Numbered from the stretch's first letter, positions 1 through 9,013 are shown. The stretch: 10,074 nucleotides of DNA from Chthonomonadaceae bacterium (GCA_025355115.1 JANXLO010000441.1:1-10074), one strand, 5' to 3'. Notes: generated by a model not told the origin, from the sequence alone. Translations and numbers: made by a program.

Positions 1-825
1 CATTTCAGCTCCTGCCTGCTTCATCTTCGCAGCATCCTGCTCCGCGACCCGCTTCTGCGTCTCCTCCATCTTTTTCGTGAGCTTCTGGAGCGAGATCAGA
101 GACTCCTTTTTGGTCATCTTGCCTTTCGCCATCGCCTCGCCTAGCTTTTTGGCTTCCGCCGCCGCCTTTTTCGTCTCGTTGAGCTTTAGCTGATCGGCGG
201 TCTTCTGCTTGTCCTCCGCGAGCTTGACGATCTCGATGCCCTGCTTTTTGACCTCCGCCACTTCGCTCTTTTTATCCTTTGTCCAGAAGAGAGGTAGGGA
301 AGGGAGAAAGAAGAGGCCGAATAGCGTCAGCGAGAAGAGCAGTCCGGCAAGTAGCTCCTTGGGGAGCCGATTCGGATAGGCGGTCTTCAAATTAACGCCC
401 TGCACCGCGAGCGCGGTGTCCGCCAACTGCTCCCGGTAGAAGGGCGCGTTGGGATCGATGCCCGACAGCTGAAACTCCAGCGCACTGCTGAGACGCTCTT
501 TCAGATCGGTGCGTCTGTCCGTGCTCTGCGCGACCGCCAGCCTCGTGAGTTTCCGGGAGAAGGCGAGCGCCAATGCCACTGCGACGGAGAGACCGATCAC
601 TCCGAAGAGGGAGGCAGGCGTCGGCCGGTCGAAGAGAAGGTGCAGCTTGTTCATGCCGACGACAAGGAGGCAGACGAGCGAGCTCCAGCACAGAGCTCGG
701 CCCGCGTAGCGTAGTGCCAGCAGTAAACGTATGCGCCGCGTGGCCGCCCTGAGAGTGGCGTCCAGCGCATCGGGGAGACTATGGGCGCTCTGCATCGTCG
801 AAAAACCGGAATTTTGCACGCTCAT
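1..825 (-). CDS. Three-helix membrane protein with Lys/Glu-rich coiled-coil tail, partial (C-terminus beyond window)
   Basis: I do not recognise a characterised family. Reading from ATG at 825 the frame stays open for 275 codons to the window edge, so the C-terminal part is missing. The first ~45 residues are an amphipathic, Arg-rich cytoplasmic-looking stretch. Hydrophobic segments follow at about 46-64, 72-90 and 158-180. Between the second and third is a soluble segment containing DRRTDLKERLSSALEF (103-118), a motif type I associate with poorly described membrane proteins that begin with a helix pair (DUF4175-like architecture; from memory, unverified). From about 183 to the edge the sequence is almost only K, E, A, Q, D and L, as in a long charged coiled coil. 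The start lies 21 bp after the permease stop, with a weak GAGG-type ribosome site, so it is very likely translated from the same mRNA as the ABC genes. It could be a scaffold or sensor for that transporter; this is inference from position only. Confidence 0.8.
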   Translation of the reverse strand, partial: MSVQNSGFSTMQSAHSLPDALDATLRAATRRIRLLLALRYAGRALCWSSLVCLLVVGMNKLHLLFDRPTPASLFGVIGLSVAVALALAFSRKLTRLAVAQSTDRRTDLKERLSSALEFQLSGIDPNAPFYREQLADTALAVQGVNLKTAYPNRLPKELLAGLLFSLTLFGLFFLPSLPLFWTKDKKSEVAEVKKQGIEIVKLAEDKQKTADQLKLNETKKAAAEAKKLGEAMAKGKMTKKESLISLQKLTKKMEETQKRVAEQDAAKMKQAGAEM

Positions 826-846
826 TACAGGCCTCGCTTTCGAACG

Positions 847-2670
847 TCAGGCTACGTCAGCCATCCCCTCGTAGGGAATTGGGACACTTTTCTTGCCCTG
901 GCGGTAGGCGATCGGCAGAGAGGCAAGGAAAGAAAGAACGCCGATGATTGTCCAGACGCAGGCGGTGACCTGCCATACCGGCACATCGCCAAAAGTGATG
1001 TATCGGTGATCCATGTACTTGCCAGGACTGGCCATCTGAAGCAGGCACTGAATAGGATTCAGGTAGTAAAGGTCACAGAGCAGCTGATTGAAAAGGCTCA
1101 GATCAGCCTTGGAGCTCGCGCTGTAGTTGGCGATTTCAGGCACGGTAAGCACAAGCAGAAGCAGGACGTACGCGATCAGCCAGGCGATCCAGCGGTTGCG
1201 GAACAGCACTGAAAGAAACAGGCAAAGCATCCCGAAGCCGAACACCGTCGCCAGTATCGCCGCAGCTGCCTGCGGAAAGTCGCCCACATTGGGAGCGGGC
1301 GGCGCGACTGCGGCCGCCGCGGGCGCTCCGCGTACGGCGGGATTAGCAGGGATTAGTTTTCCATTAGGTCCGACCACAAGTGCGGATGGCGGGGGGGATG
1401 ACATTCCCGGCGGAAACATGTTTGCGGCATTGCTGGGTGTCGTAGTGGCTGCTGCCCCGATGCTGGAGTTCATGATGTTGGCCGATTTGCCAACGAGAGC
1501 GAACGACAATGCGAACAGCCCCAAAGCGAGCAACGCCATCAGCATGAGGTAGGGCAAGCCCGAGTGCAGCTTGCCGCGTGTCAGTCCCTTCAGTGTCCAG
1601 CCTTTTGCGAGATAACCAAGATAGTTGCGGGCCTCGGAGGGACGAAGATCCCCCGTGCCGAAGATCGGGATGAGCAGTAGCAGTGCCAGACAGGTAAGCG
1701 TCAGAGCCCCAATTGGCGGCTCCATGCTGCCCATAATTGCGCCTCCGCCCCGATTATACCAGCCCTGGACCCACCAGGTGTCGATGCTGAGCAGCTGCAG
1801 CCCGACGATCAGGGCGGACAGCAGTCGCAGCATCAGGGCTTTGCGCTCCGGGAACATCTCCAGTCGCACCATCGCGACCGCGCACAGTACCCATGCTCCG
1901 AGAAAACAGAAGACTGCGAAACCCACTCCCTCGATGACGGGAATGCCGAGATAGCTGTTCCCGAACCAGCTCTGATAGATAGCGACCATGCTGCTTCCAA
2001 GTATCCCTGAACTGCCCCCGCCTCCGCCCATCCCGCCCATTGCCCCCATAGTAAAGGGGACAGCGATGATAAGACATGCAATGAAAATCAGGAACACGGA
2101 GCCGTAGGTCGCCATGACCGCCAGAGTAGTAGTCTTCATCACCGACGACCACATAAGCCCCATCGCCCCAATGAGGACGCTGCCCATCAGCATCTCAAGA
2201 TACGTGCTGAGCACCATTTTGGGGTCGACGCTGCCGAGCATGAAGCAGATAGAGACTAGCGGGAGTGACGAGACTATAAGGAGCGCGGTAAAGGACACGG
2301 CGGAGAGCAGTTTGCCCGCGATGATGCTGCGACGCGAGAGGCGCGTGAGAATCAGGACGTCGAGGGTCAGCTGCTCCTTCTCGATTGTCAGTGCGCCGCT
2401 TGTGATGGCCGGGGTGATGAACAGGACCAGAAACATCTGAGCGACAAGAAGGTAGATGAAAATTTCGTTGCCGAGTCGCGCCGCTTCTCCGCCCCCGCTG
2501 CCGCTCGTATGCACCTGATTCAGCCAGCCGTAGTACTGAAACCAGAGCAGCACCGACAGAATGCCGAGGTAGCCGAACAGCATCCAGTAGGCTCTTGAGC
2601 CCCGCATTCGGACTCGCAGCTCTTTCGTCAGCACCGGATTGTCCGGCAGTAATCGTGCGATCAGCGACAT
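847..2670 (-). CDS. Large ABC-2-type transporter permease, about 12 transmembrane helices
   Basis: This is the membrane subunit of an ABC transporter, 607 aa from ATG at 2670. An in-frame TTG at 2676 would add two residues. I prefer the ATG because the N-terminus then matches the start of the smaller permease (3803-4654). Both share DNPVL-x-KEL-x-x-R-x-R near the N-terminus, ITPA(I/V)T..A(I/L)T.EKEQ.T followed by GKL around 86-122, and an aromatic-x-NP motif before the last helix. Hydrophobic segments appear near residues 28-47, 69-93, 122-147, 157-177, 183-207, 247-269, 280-296, 322-338, 374-394, 469-490, 494-513 and 566-589, twice the number in its partner. A Gly-rich loop (about 209-220) and a Pro/Ala-rich loop (about 407-465, with a PPP triplet at 426-428) separate helix groups. 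The substrate is unknown. The gene sits 55 bp behind the ATPase. Confidence 0.88.
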   Translation of the reverse strand: MSLIARLLPDNPVLTKELRVRMRGSRAYWMLFGYLGILSVLLWFQYYGWLNQVHTSGSGGGEAARLGNEIFIYLLVAQMFLVLFITPAITSGALTIEKEQLTLDVLILTRLSRRSIIAGKLLSAVSFTALLIVSSLPLVSICFMLGSVDPKMVLSTYLEMLMGSVLIGAMGLMWSSVMKTTTLAVMATYGSVFLIFIACLIIAVPFTMGAMGGMGGGGGSSGILGSSMVAIYQSWFGNSYLGIPVIEGVGFAVFCFLGAWVLCAVAMVRLEMFPERKALMLRLLSALIVGLQLLSIDTWWVQGWYNRGGGAIMGSMEPPIGALTLTCLALLLLIPIFGTGDLRPSEARNYLGYLAKGWTLKGLTRGKLHSGLPYLMLMALLALGLFALSFALVGKSANIMNSSIGAAATTTPSNAANMFPPGMSSPPPSALVVGPNGKLIPANPAVRGAPAAAAVAPPAPNVGDFPQAAAAILATVFGFGMLCLFLSVLFRNRWIAWLIAYVLLLLVLTVPEIANYSASSKADLSLFNQLLCDLYYLNPIQCLLQMASPGKYMDHRYITFGDVPVWQVTACVWTIIGVLSFLASLPIAYRQGKKSVPIPYEGMADVA

Positions 2671-2681
2671 CTGCAACTAAA

Positions 2682-2687
2682 CCTTTC
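2682..2687 (-). promoter_or_regulatory. Ribosome binding site (GAAAGG) for the large permease
   Basis: On the minus strand GAAAGG lies 11 nt before the ATG at 2670 and 5 nt before the TTG at 2676. It serves either start, so spacing alone does not decide between them. Confidence 0.45.
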
Positions 2688-2699
2688 TGCGCTAACGGT

Positions 2700-2718
2700 C
2701 GCGGCGGTTTCGCCTGCG
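2700..2718 (-). other. Small GC-rich hairpin between ATPase and large permease
   Basis: On the transcript (minus strand) CGC-A-GGCG, loop AAAC, CGCC-GCG forms a 7-bp stem with one bulged A, just after the ATPase stop (2726) and before the permease ribosome site. It has no U-run, so it is not an intrinsic terminator. It could slow RNase decay or tune the ratio of the two subunits; that role is inference. Confidence 0.3.
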
Positions 2719-2725
2719 CGGGAGC

Positions 2726-3748
<1,023 letters not shown>

Positions 3749-3756
3749 GACGGGAA

Positions 3757-3766
3757 CTCTCCTTCC
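3757..3766 (-). promoter_or_regulatory. Strong ribosome binding site for the ABC ATPase
   Basis: GGAAGGAGAG on the minus strand ends 8 nt before ATG 3748. It is the best Shine-Dalgarno in the operon and fixes the start two codons upstream of an alternative ATG. Confidence 0.75.
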
Positions 3767-3802
3767 AATGCAAATTCAAAAAGCGGTGTCCGGATGGCAG
3801 AT

Positions 3803-4654
3803 TCAGGCTTCCATCGCAAAGCGGCGGAAGCCATAGATCATCCGCCATAGCATGAGCAGCGAAAGCAGCAGATAGCTCAGCATTCCGAAGACGAGGAACA
3901 TTTTGGCGTTCGGAAGGCCATCCGGGTTGAGGACTTCCGACATCATCATGACGGGATTGATCCACATCAGCGGGCAGTTGTCGAAGACTCGCTCGTTCGT
4001 GAACAGGCCGGCGAGAATGAAAGTTACCAACGCTGTGCCGATCATCAGGAAGCCGATCACAAAGGTGTAGGCTCCCATGATGGCGTAGAGCGTCCGCTTC
4101 AGATAGAACGACAGAAACAGCCCTGAGGTCGCGAAGAATAGAATCGAGAGCAGCATGACCAGATAGGTCGCCGCAAACTGCCCCACGGAAACCGCGCCCG
4201 CCGCATTTGGGGCAAGGATCAGGGAGTGCAGCCATGCGAAGAGACTGATCGGAAAGAACAGCACGAGCAGGAGGCAGAGCAGCGCAATTCTCGCCGCCAG
4301 CTTGCCCAGGATGATCTCACCGGCGGTCAGACTGGTATAGAGAAGCATCTCCCAGGTCTGCTGCTCCTTCTCCTGTGTGATGGCGTTTGCCGTCACCGCG
4401 GGCGTGATGAGGCAGAGCAGCGTAAACTGCAGGCCGATGATCGCTTTCCACGTAGTGGCGCCGATCTCTGCGTTGTTCTCGCCGAGCAGGAACTTGACGA
4501 CGAAATAGTAGAAAGTGCCCATCAGCAGCAGGATCGCCAGCAGAATGCCACTCCTGACCTGAGTGGATTGCCGCAGCCGGAGGCGCATGAACAGCTCTTT
4601 GCGCAGGACAGGATTGTCGAAAATCTCTCTTGCCAGGAAGGTACGAGCGCTCAT
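3803..4654 (-). CDS. ABC-2-type transporter permease, 6 transmembrane helices
   Basis: This is a half-size integral membrane subunit of 283 aa. Hydrophobic segments lie at about 36-57, 72-92, 121-147, 159-184, 189-218 and 252-272, the usual six for an ABC-2 permease. The cytoplasmic motif EKEQQTWEMLLYTSL (95-109) followed by GKL is typical of permeases in which a charged loop contacts the ATPase. It shares an N-terminal DNPVL-x-KEL block, the ITPA(V/I)T block and a (W/Y)-(I/L)-NP motif with the larger permease at 847-2670, so the two are diverged paralogues. Its ATG overlaps the stop of the upstream anchored protein (ATGA at 4654-4651), which implies translational coupling and similar dosage of the two products. 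A weak AGGG lies about 9 nt upstream. The ATPase follows after 54 bp. The transported molecule is unknown. Confidence 0.92.
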   Translation of the reverse strand: MSARTFLAREIFDNPVLRKELFMRLRLRQSTQVRSGILLAILLLMGTFYYFVVKFLLGENNAEIGATTWKAIIGLQFTLLCLITPAVTANAITQEKEQQTWEMLLYTSLTAGEIILGKLAARIALLCLLLVLFFPISLFAWLHSLILAPNAAGAVSVGQFAATYLVMLLSILFFATSGLFLSFYLKRTLYAIMGAYTFVIGFLMIGTALVTFILAGLFTNERVFDNCPLMWINPVMMMSEVLNPDGLPNAKMFLVFGMLSYLLLSLLMLWRMIYGFRRFAMEA

Positions 4655-6957
4655 TTATAGATGCCCTGTCCGGCGACATTGGGCTTCGCCTTCCCTGGCA
4701 CATCCTCCTGAATCGCATAGACAGGCTCCTGCAGGAAAGGGTTCATCGCCTCCTGCATATCCGCATTCGCTTTGGAGGGAGGGGGCAGATGGACGAAGAG
4801 CAGATTTGTCTCCTCTCCGCCAGCGGACTTGCCGTCCACCTGTACATTCAGAAGCGAGTCGTCGAACCAGCCGATCAGGGCATTTGTGGAGCGACCATAG
4901 GTCTGCGTAGTGTCGTTGTTGTAGCCGTTGCTGTTGGCATTTTGGGCGGACAATGCAGATATTAGCCCGCTTTGAAGCCGTTGTCGCGTCCTGGCGGGAG
5001 ACTCTTTAGTTGTGTTTTGGGAATCCTGAGCCTGTCCTGGAGTTCCGCTCGAGACAGGTGTAATCAGAGTGAGTCCGGAGATGAAGTCCTTGAATATCCA
5101 TTTCAACGTCCCCTCCTTCGTCTCCCCGGGTCTCAGATCGCCAAGAAGCGTGGACTGGCCCCCACTCAGCAACGTGCAGTCGTGGAGGGCGTAGCGCGTG
5201 TTGTTCGTCACCGTCACTTGCGAGTTCTGCCCATCGATCATCTGAGTTTTCGCGTCGATCTTGCCTTTCAGATCGGCTGCGACCGGTGTGTCGAAGCTGC
5301 GTTTGTCCCAGAGCCGCACTTCCGTGCCACGCATCACCGCCGTCGTGTCCATGTCCACGGTAAGCTGGCCCGTCAGCGTCTCTACGGTTCCCGTCAGCAC
5401 CTCACCGGGAACCATCGCGCGGTAGGGGCTGTTGGGATCGCCCGCGGGGGCCATGGAGATGTCGTATCCTGCTCGACGCGGGGAGTAGAGAGTCATCTGC
5501 CCATAGCCCGCCACCTGATCCGAGCCTGCTGCAGTCTCCAGCACAACGACCCGATTGACTGTCAGCGTTCCACCCTTGATGGATAGAGCGATGAGATACG
5601 AGATGACGGTGAAGCTCAGGATGAGAAGCGGGGAGGTGAACCAGGCCAGCTCCCTTCGATCCATTTTCTTCAGGATGAAATAGCTGACGGGAACGAGCAG
5701 GAGCAGATAGGCGGCCATGAAGATCGTAACGGTTAGCATTGGCGGAGCGTTTGTCGCCTGCTTGCCTGCCATTGCGTCCGCGAGCGGCTGTACGCTGTTC
5801 TCCGCGTAGCGGGCATTCATAGCCAGTGTGCGGCGCGGGGAGATCAGGTTGGAGTTGCACCTCAGCAGATCGCGCCACAGCGAGGGGGCGGACTTCCAGG
5901 CGCGGACGGTCGGGTCGAGGTAGTCGAATGCGGTAAAAACCACGGTGCCAGTGCCATAAGGTCGGGCGAAGACAAGGTCGCCAAGCAGGGCGCGGGAGCC
6001 AGGCCGCAAGCGGCCCGTGATGACGCCGACGGGCGCGGGCAGGGGGAGCGGCTCCCGGTAACGCCCTGCTAGCAGGTTCAGGTCGCGGGCTGGTCGGACG
6101 CTCAAATTTTCGAGCGGAAGCATCTCAGTGTAGAGGCTGGATTTCAGGCGCGAGATGTCGCTCCCTCCGCTGAGGATAAGCGTTCCCCCGCCCCGCACAT
6201 AGCCTTTCATAGCCTCGATCTGATCTTCGCTCAGGTTGTCCAGCGGCATGTCCGCCAGCGCGATGGCATCGACCATGTCGTAGCCCTGCGCGGAGGCGGG
6301 TAGGGCCGTCGGCAGCGTGTACATTAGCGTAGAGTTGGCAACGGAACTGATCTTTTCGTATTCGGTCGACTCCGTCGGATTGATGCCGTTTCGATTGGTG
6401 AGGGACGCGGGGTTGACGAACCGGTGGAACAGCCCGAGGCGCTTCTTGACCAGGAAATTGAGGCCGCCGCCGTCCTTCGTAAGAGCCAGAAGGTTAAAGC
6501 TCTCCTCCTGGATTCCCATGGGGATGGCGGCATGCTTCTCCGCTATCTTGCGCCCCTCGACCAGAAGCTGAGCCTGGATCGAAAGAACGCTGCCGCCGCC
6601 CCAGTTGTTGGGCGTCTGAAGCAGGACAGTGAAGTTGACGACCTCGTTGATGGGGCCGTCATGCAGGGAGACTCGCTTGCTGTAGTTGGTGATGCGCTCG
6701 CCCTGCCGCACCATTAGCTGCAGCTGCCCGACGCCGCGTGCGCCCTGACCACTTATGTAGACGGTGACGGGATTCCAGGCGTCGGGGCGGTATCGAGAAC
6801 CGGAGACGGCGTTCTGGCCAAAGCCAACGAGGGTGTCCAGCGTTATGTCGGCGCGGACAATTGGGGCAGCTCCGAGAAGGCATAGAAGCGACATGAGGCC
6901 GGTCATCAGGCCGAAAGCGGCACGGATGCGCCTGGGCGCGGGAGCGTCCTGTCTCAT
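4651..6957 (-). CDS. Secreted membrane-anchored protein with glutamine-amidotransferase-like fold (ABC transporter partner)
   Basis: The product is 768 aa from ATG 6957. The frame extends to ATG 7005 (784 aa), but that start has no Shine-Dalgarno, whereas GGAGGTT precedes 6957 and the shorter form begins with a clean signal peptide: Arg-rich n-region, hydrophobic core at about 15-29, and cleavage plausible near residue 36 (IVRA/D). After a beta-rich export domain (about 38-150), residues 225-265 read like the core of a class I glutamine-amidotransferase-like fold (YDMVDAIALADM, then a helix, then GYVRGGGTLILSGG). No catalytic Cys-His pair is obvious. Two hydrophobic helices follow (about 407-431 and 437-461), then a beta-rich C-terminal domain and a Gln/Asn/Ser/Thr-rich linker (about 640-690). 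This layout resembles auxiliary proteins found beside ABC-2 transporters, loosely like GldG of Bacteroidota gliding machinery; that resemblance is from memory. The permease start overlaps its stop, supporting a shared complex. Confidence 0.85.
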   Translation of the reverse strand: MRQDAPAPRRIRAAFGLMTGLMSLLCLLGAAPIVRADITLDTLVGFGQNAVSGSRYRPDAWNPVTVYISGQGARGVGQLQLMVRQGERITNYSKRVSLHDGPINEVVNFTVLLQTPNNWGGGSVLSIQAQLLVEGRKIAEKHAAIPMGIQEESFNLLALTKDGGGLNFLVKKRLGLFHRFVNPASLTNRNGINPTESTEYEKISSVANSTLMYTLPTALPASAQGYDMVDAIALADMPLDNLSEDQIEAMKGYVRGGGTLILSGGSDISRLKSSLYTEMLPLENLSVRPARDLNLLAGRYREPLPLPAPVGVITGRLRPGSRALLGDLVFARPYGTGTVVFTAFDYLDPTVRAWKSAPSLWRDLLRCNSNLISPRRTLAMNARYAENSVQPLADAMAGKQATNAPPMLTVTIFMAAYLLLLVPVSYFILKKMDRRELAWFTSPLLILSFTVISYLIALSIKGGTLTVNRVVVLETAAGSDQVAGYGQMTLYSPRRAGYDISMAPAGDPNSPYRAMVPGEVLTGTVETLTGQLTVDMDTTAVMRGTEVRLWDKRSFDTPVAADLKGKIDAKTQMIDGQNSQVTVTNNTRYALHDCTLLSGGQSTLLGDLRPGETKEGTLKWIFKDFISGLTLITPVSSGTPGQAQDSQNTTKESPARTRQRLQSGLISALSAQNANSNGYNNDTTQTYGRSTNALIGWFDDSLLNVQVDGKSAGGEETNLLFVHLPPPSKANADMQEAMNPFLQEPVYAIQEDVPGKAKPNVAGQGIYK

Positions 6958-6967
6958 AAGTAGCGTG

Positions 6968-6974
6968 AACCTCC
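6968..6974 (-). promoter_or_regulatory. Ribosome binding site GGAGGTT selecting the start at 6957
   Basis: GGAGGTT on the minus strand lies 10 nt before ATG 6957. Nothing comparable precedes the upstream in-frame ATG at 7005. With the signal peptide, this favours the shorter protein. Confidence 0.6.
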
Positions 6975-7077
6975 GGAGCAGGCGGTCAAGGGAAGGAGTG
7001 AGCATTACTACGCACTACGGAGCGCATCAGGCCCGGTTTCACCTGTTTGCGCTCCTGCAAGAAGAGGAAGCGACGGG

Positions 7078-7827
7078 TCAGCGAGCCGCAGCTTCCATCG
7101 TCTCCTCACTCATTTCGAAGTTGGCATAGACGTTCTGAACGTCGTCATCGTCCTCAAGCCGCTCGATGAGGTTCAACAGGACCTCGGCATCTTTGCCCTC
7201 CACATGGACTGTGTCGGCGGGCTCCATCGTAAGGTCGGCGTGCGCAAACTTGATCTTGGCGTCATCGAGGGCTTGCCGCACCGCGCCGAAGTCCTCCGGC
7301 TGCGTGATGATCTCGAAGTTCTCGTCATCGCTGCGAACATCCTCGGCCCCCGCCTCCAGCGCGATGCCGAAGAGCGTGTCCTCGTCCACTACGCCCTTCG
7401 GGATGGTGATGAGGCCGATGGGCCGGAAGCGATAGGCGACGGAGCCGGTCTCGCCGAGGCGACCGCCGTTGCGGGCGAACAGGTTTCGGATGACGGCGAC
7501 AGTGCGGTTCTTGTTGTCTGTCGCCACTTCGACGATGACGGCGACTCCCGCGGGCCCGTAGCCCTCGTACGTCAGTTCCTCAAAGACCGCGCCCTCGATC
7601 TCACCCGTGCCGCGCTGCAGACTGCGCTTGATGTTGTCGGCGGGCATGGAGTTGTCGCGGGCCTTCTGAATGGCGAGTCGCAGCCGCAGATTGTTATCCG
7701 GGTTGCCTCCTCCGCCCTTCGCCGCCATGATGATCTCTCTCGCCAGCTTGGTGAACAGGTTGCCGCGCTTGGCGTCCTGCACGCCTTTTCGAAGTCGAAT
7801 ATTATGCCATTTTGAATGTCCGGACAT
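7078..7827 (-). CDS. yebC: YebC/PmpR/TACO1-family protein
   Basis: The product is a 249-aa cytoplasmic protein of the YebC family. The N-terminus MSGHSKWHNIRLRKGVQDAK and the following KRGNLFTKLAREI are the family hallmark, and DNNLRLRLAIQKAR, MPADNIKR and YEGYGPAGVAVIVE follow in the usual order. The length is normal and the C-terminus acidic. Where relatives commonly have SVA-aromatic-hydrophobic-F-x-x-KG, this protein reads SVAYRFRPIG (about 129-138), a small variation. Family members were described as DNA-binding regulators (PmpR in Pseudomonas); mitochondrial TACO1 and bacterial YebC are more recently linked to translation through proline-rich stretches. The sequence does not choose between these roles. 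The gene is first in the leftward unit, directly behind a strong promoter, with only a GGGGG-type weak ribosome site. The 120 bp to the next gene hold no terminator that I can find. In other genomes yebC often sits near ruvC, which is not seen here. Confidence 0.97.
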   Translation of the reverse strand: MSGHSKWHNIRLRKGVQDAKRGNLFTKLAREIIMAAKGGGGNPDNNLRLRLAIQKARDNSMPADNIKRSLQRGTGEIEGAVFEELTYEGYGPAGVAVIVEVATDNKNRTVAVIRNLFARNGGRLGETGSVAYRFRPIGLITIPKGVVDEDTLFGIALEAGAEDVRSDDENFEIITQPEDFGAVRQALDDAKIKFAHADLTMEPADTVHVEGKDAEVLLNLIERLEDDDDVQNVYANFEMSEETMEAAAR

Positions 7828-7859
7828 CGTTGACCCCCACTGTTTCAGGAATGTGTCAG

Positions 7860-7888
7860 ATTATAACACACCCCCGCCTGCCCGTCAA
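7860..7888 (-). promoter_or_regulatory. Sigma-70 promoter for yebC and the downstream ABC cassette
   Basis: On the minus strand, TTGACG (7888-7883), a 17-bp spacer and TATAAT (7865-7860), with a TGT just upstream of the -10 box (extended -10). The expected transcript start is near 7853, giving a leader of about 26 nt before the yebC ATG. Confidence 0.85.
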
Positions 7889-7901
7889 ACGCCGGGTCTA
7901 T

Positions 7902-7920
7902 TCAACTTGCGGCAGGTTGA
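7902..7920. repeat. 19-bp near-perfect palindrome between divergent promoters, candidate operator
   Basis: TCAACTTGC-G-GCAGGTTGA pairs in 8 of 9 arm positions; the exception would be a G:T. Its right end overlaps the first four bases of the rightward -35 box, and its left end is 13 bp from the leftward -35 box. It is upstream of both transcript starts, so it would act as DNA, not as an RNA hairpin. The binding protein is unknown. Confidence 0.5.
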
Positions 7921-7946
7921 CGTCCACTTCGCGCTTCTGCTATGAT
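7917..7946 (+). promoter_or_regulatory. Sigma-70 promoter for the epimerase gene
   Basis: TTGACG (7917-7922), 18-bp spacer, TATGAT (7941-7946), with TGC immediately before the -10 box (extended -10). The expected start is near 7953, leaving a leader of about 47 nt. Confidence 0.82.
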
Positions 7947-7985
7947 TAGGACTGCATCCATCTCGATTTAGTCTGCCTTCTCGAC

Positions 7986-7991
7986 GAGGAG
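7986..7991 (+). promoter_or_regulatory. Ribosome binding site GAGGAG for the epimerase gene
   Basis: GAGGAG ends 8 nt before ATG 8000, ideal spacing, and supports this start. Confidence 0.75.
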
Positions 7992-7999
7992 TTTCATTT

Positions 8000-8935
8000 A
8001 TGCCACGCGCTCTAGTGACAGGAGGGGCCGGTTTTCTGGGGTCGCATCTGTGCGACCGCCTGCTCGCCGAGGGAATGGAGGTCGTAGTCTTCGACAACCT
8101 CATCACCGGCAGCACGGACAACATTGCCCACCTGATAGATAACCCCAAATTTCGCTTTGTACGCTACGACGTCACCGAGTACCTCTACCTGGACGGCGCG
8201 GTCGATTTCGTCTTTCATCTGGCCTCCCCCGCGAGCCCGATGGACTTCACGACGAAGGCGATTCAGATTTCGAAAGTGAACGCCATGGGCACCCATAAGG
8301 CCCTTGGATTGGCGCGAGCGAAGGGCGCGAAGTTCTTTCTGGCCTCGACCTCGGAAGTATACGGGGATCCGCTCGAGCATCCACAGACCGAGGAGTACCT
8401 GGGCAACGTGAACCCTATCGGCATCCGCGGGGTCTACGATGAGGCCAAGCGCTTCGCCGAGAGCATCACGATGGCTTACCATCGCAGTCATGACCTGGAC
8501 ATTAAGATTGTCCGCATTTTCAATACCTACGGGCCGCGAATGCGACTGAGCGATGGTCGGGTAGTCCCCAACTTCATCGGGCAGGCTTTGCGCGGCGAGC
8601 CGATCACGGTCTACGGCGACGGCAGCCAGACTCGCTCCTTCTGCTACTGCTCCGACTTGGTCGACGGCTTCCTCCGTCTGGTTCTATCCGACCAGACTGG
8701 CCCCATCAACATCGGCAACCCGACCGAGCGCACCATGCTCGAGTTCGCCGAGCAGATCAAGTCGATGACGAACAGCCGCAGCGAGATCGTCTTCCTTCCT
8801 CTCCTCACGGCGGACGACCCGAAGCAGCGCCGCCCGGACATCACGAAAGCGCAAACGCTGCTGGGCTGGGAGCCGAAGATAGCGCTGGAGGAGGGTCTGC
8901 AACGCACGATCTCTTACTTCCAGACGCGGCTGTGA
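8000..8935 (+). CDS. NAD-dependent epimerase/dehydratase, likely UDP-glucuronate decarboxylase (UDP-xylose synthase)
   Basis: This is a cytoplasmic extended short-chain dehydrogenase of 311 aa. The NAD-binding loop GGAGFLG is at 8-14. The active-site block STSEVYGDP (116-124) supplies Ser118 and Glu119, and YDEAK (146-150) gives the catalytic Tyr146 and Lys150. These match the Ser/Glu/Tyr/Lys set of the ArnA decarboxylase domain and UXS enzymes, and the distal Arg pair at 277-278 in KQRRPD fits the Arg these decarboxylases require. Blocks [37 protein letters not shown] and LLGWEPK are typical of UDP-glucuronate decarboxylases, which convert UDP-glucuronate to UDP-xylose (or the 4-keto intermediate) for glycan synthesis. 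A dTDP-glucose 4,6-dehydratase or UDP-glucose 4-epimerase is less likely because the catalytic Glu follows Ser-Thr-Ser and the length is short. No glycosyltransferase is adjacent. It is transcribed from its own promoter, divergent from yebC. Confidence 0.9.
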   Translation: MPRALVTGGAGFLGSHLCDRLLAEGMEVVVFDNLITGSTDNIAHLIDNPKFRFVRYDVTEYLYLDGAVDFVFHLASPASPMDFTTKAIQISKVNAMGTHKALGLARAKGAKFFLASTSEVYGDPLEHPQTEEYLGNVNPIGIRGVYDEAKRFAESITMAYHRSHDLDIKIVRIFNTYGPRMRLSDGRVVPNFIGQALRGEPITVYGDGSQTRSFCYCSDLVDGFLRLVLSDQTGPINIGNPTERTMLEFAEQIKSMTNSRSEIVFLPLLTADDPKQRRPDITKAQTLLGWEPKIALEEGLQRTISYFQTRL

Positions 8936-9004
8936 CAGCAGAGATGCTACAGCGCACCGTCCTCTCTCCGACGCTTGAATGCTCGGCCTCACTTTCAATT
9001 TTCA

Positions 9005-9013
9005 TGGTAAGAT
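9005..9013 (+). promoter_or_regulatory. Possible extended -10 box for a leaderless phosphorylase transcript
   Basis: TGG-TAAGAT (9005-9013) resembles an extended -10 element. Its last base is 6 nt before the ATG at 9020, the spacing expected if transcription starts at the start codon. No good -35 box is seen, and the match is modest. Confidence 0.3.

Noticed and set aside
781..1552. Plus-strand open frames of about 140 codons opposite the large permease
   Set aside because: They are antisense to a well-supported membrane protein, have low-complexity or Arg/Ser-rich composition, and no ribosome site; they are shadows of the GC-rich opposite frame.
2700..2718. Reading the intercistronic hairpin as a terminator
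   Set aside because: The stem is short with a bulge and no following U-run, and the permease ribosome site comes right after it.
6958..7077. Terminator or second promoter between yebC and the anchored protein
   Set aside because: Possible stems are 3-4 bp with no U-run, and no convincing -35/-10 pair is seen on the minus strand.
8012..8491. A 159-codon minus-strand frame inside the epimerase
   Set aside because: The plus-strand protein has all NAD-binding and catalytic motifs across this stretch; the antisense frame shows no recognisable features.
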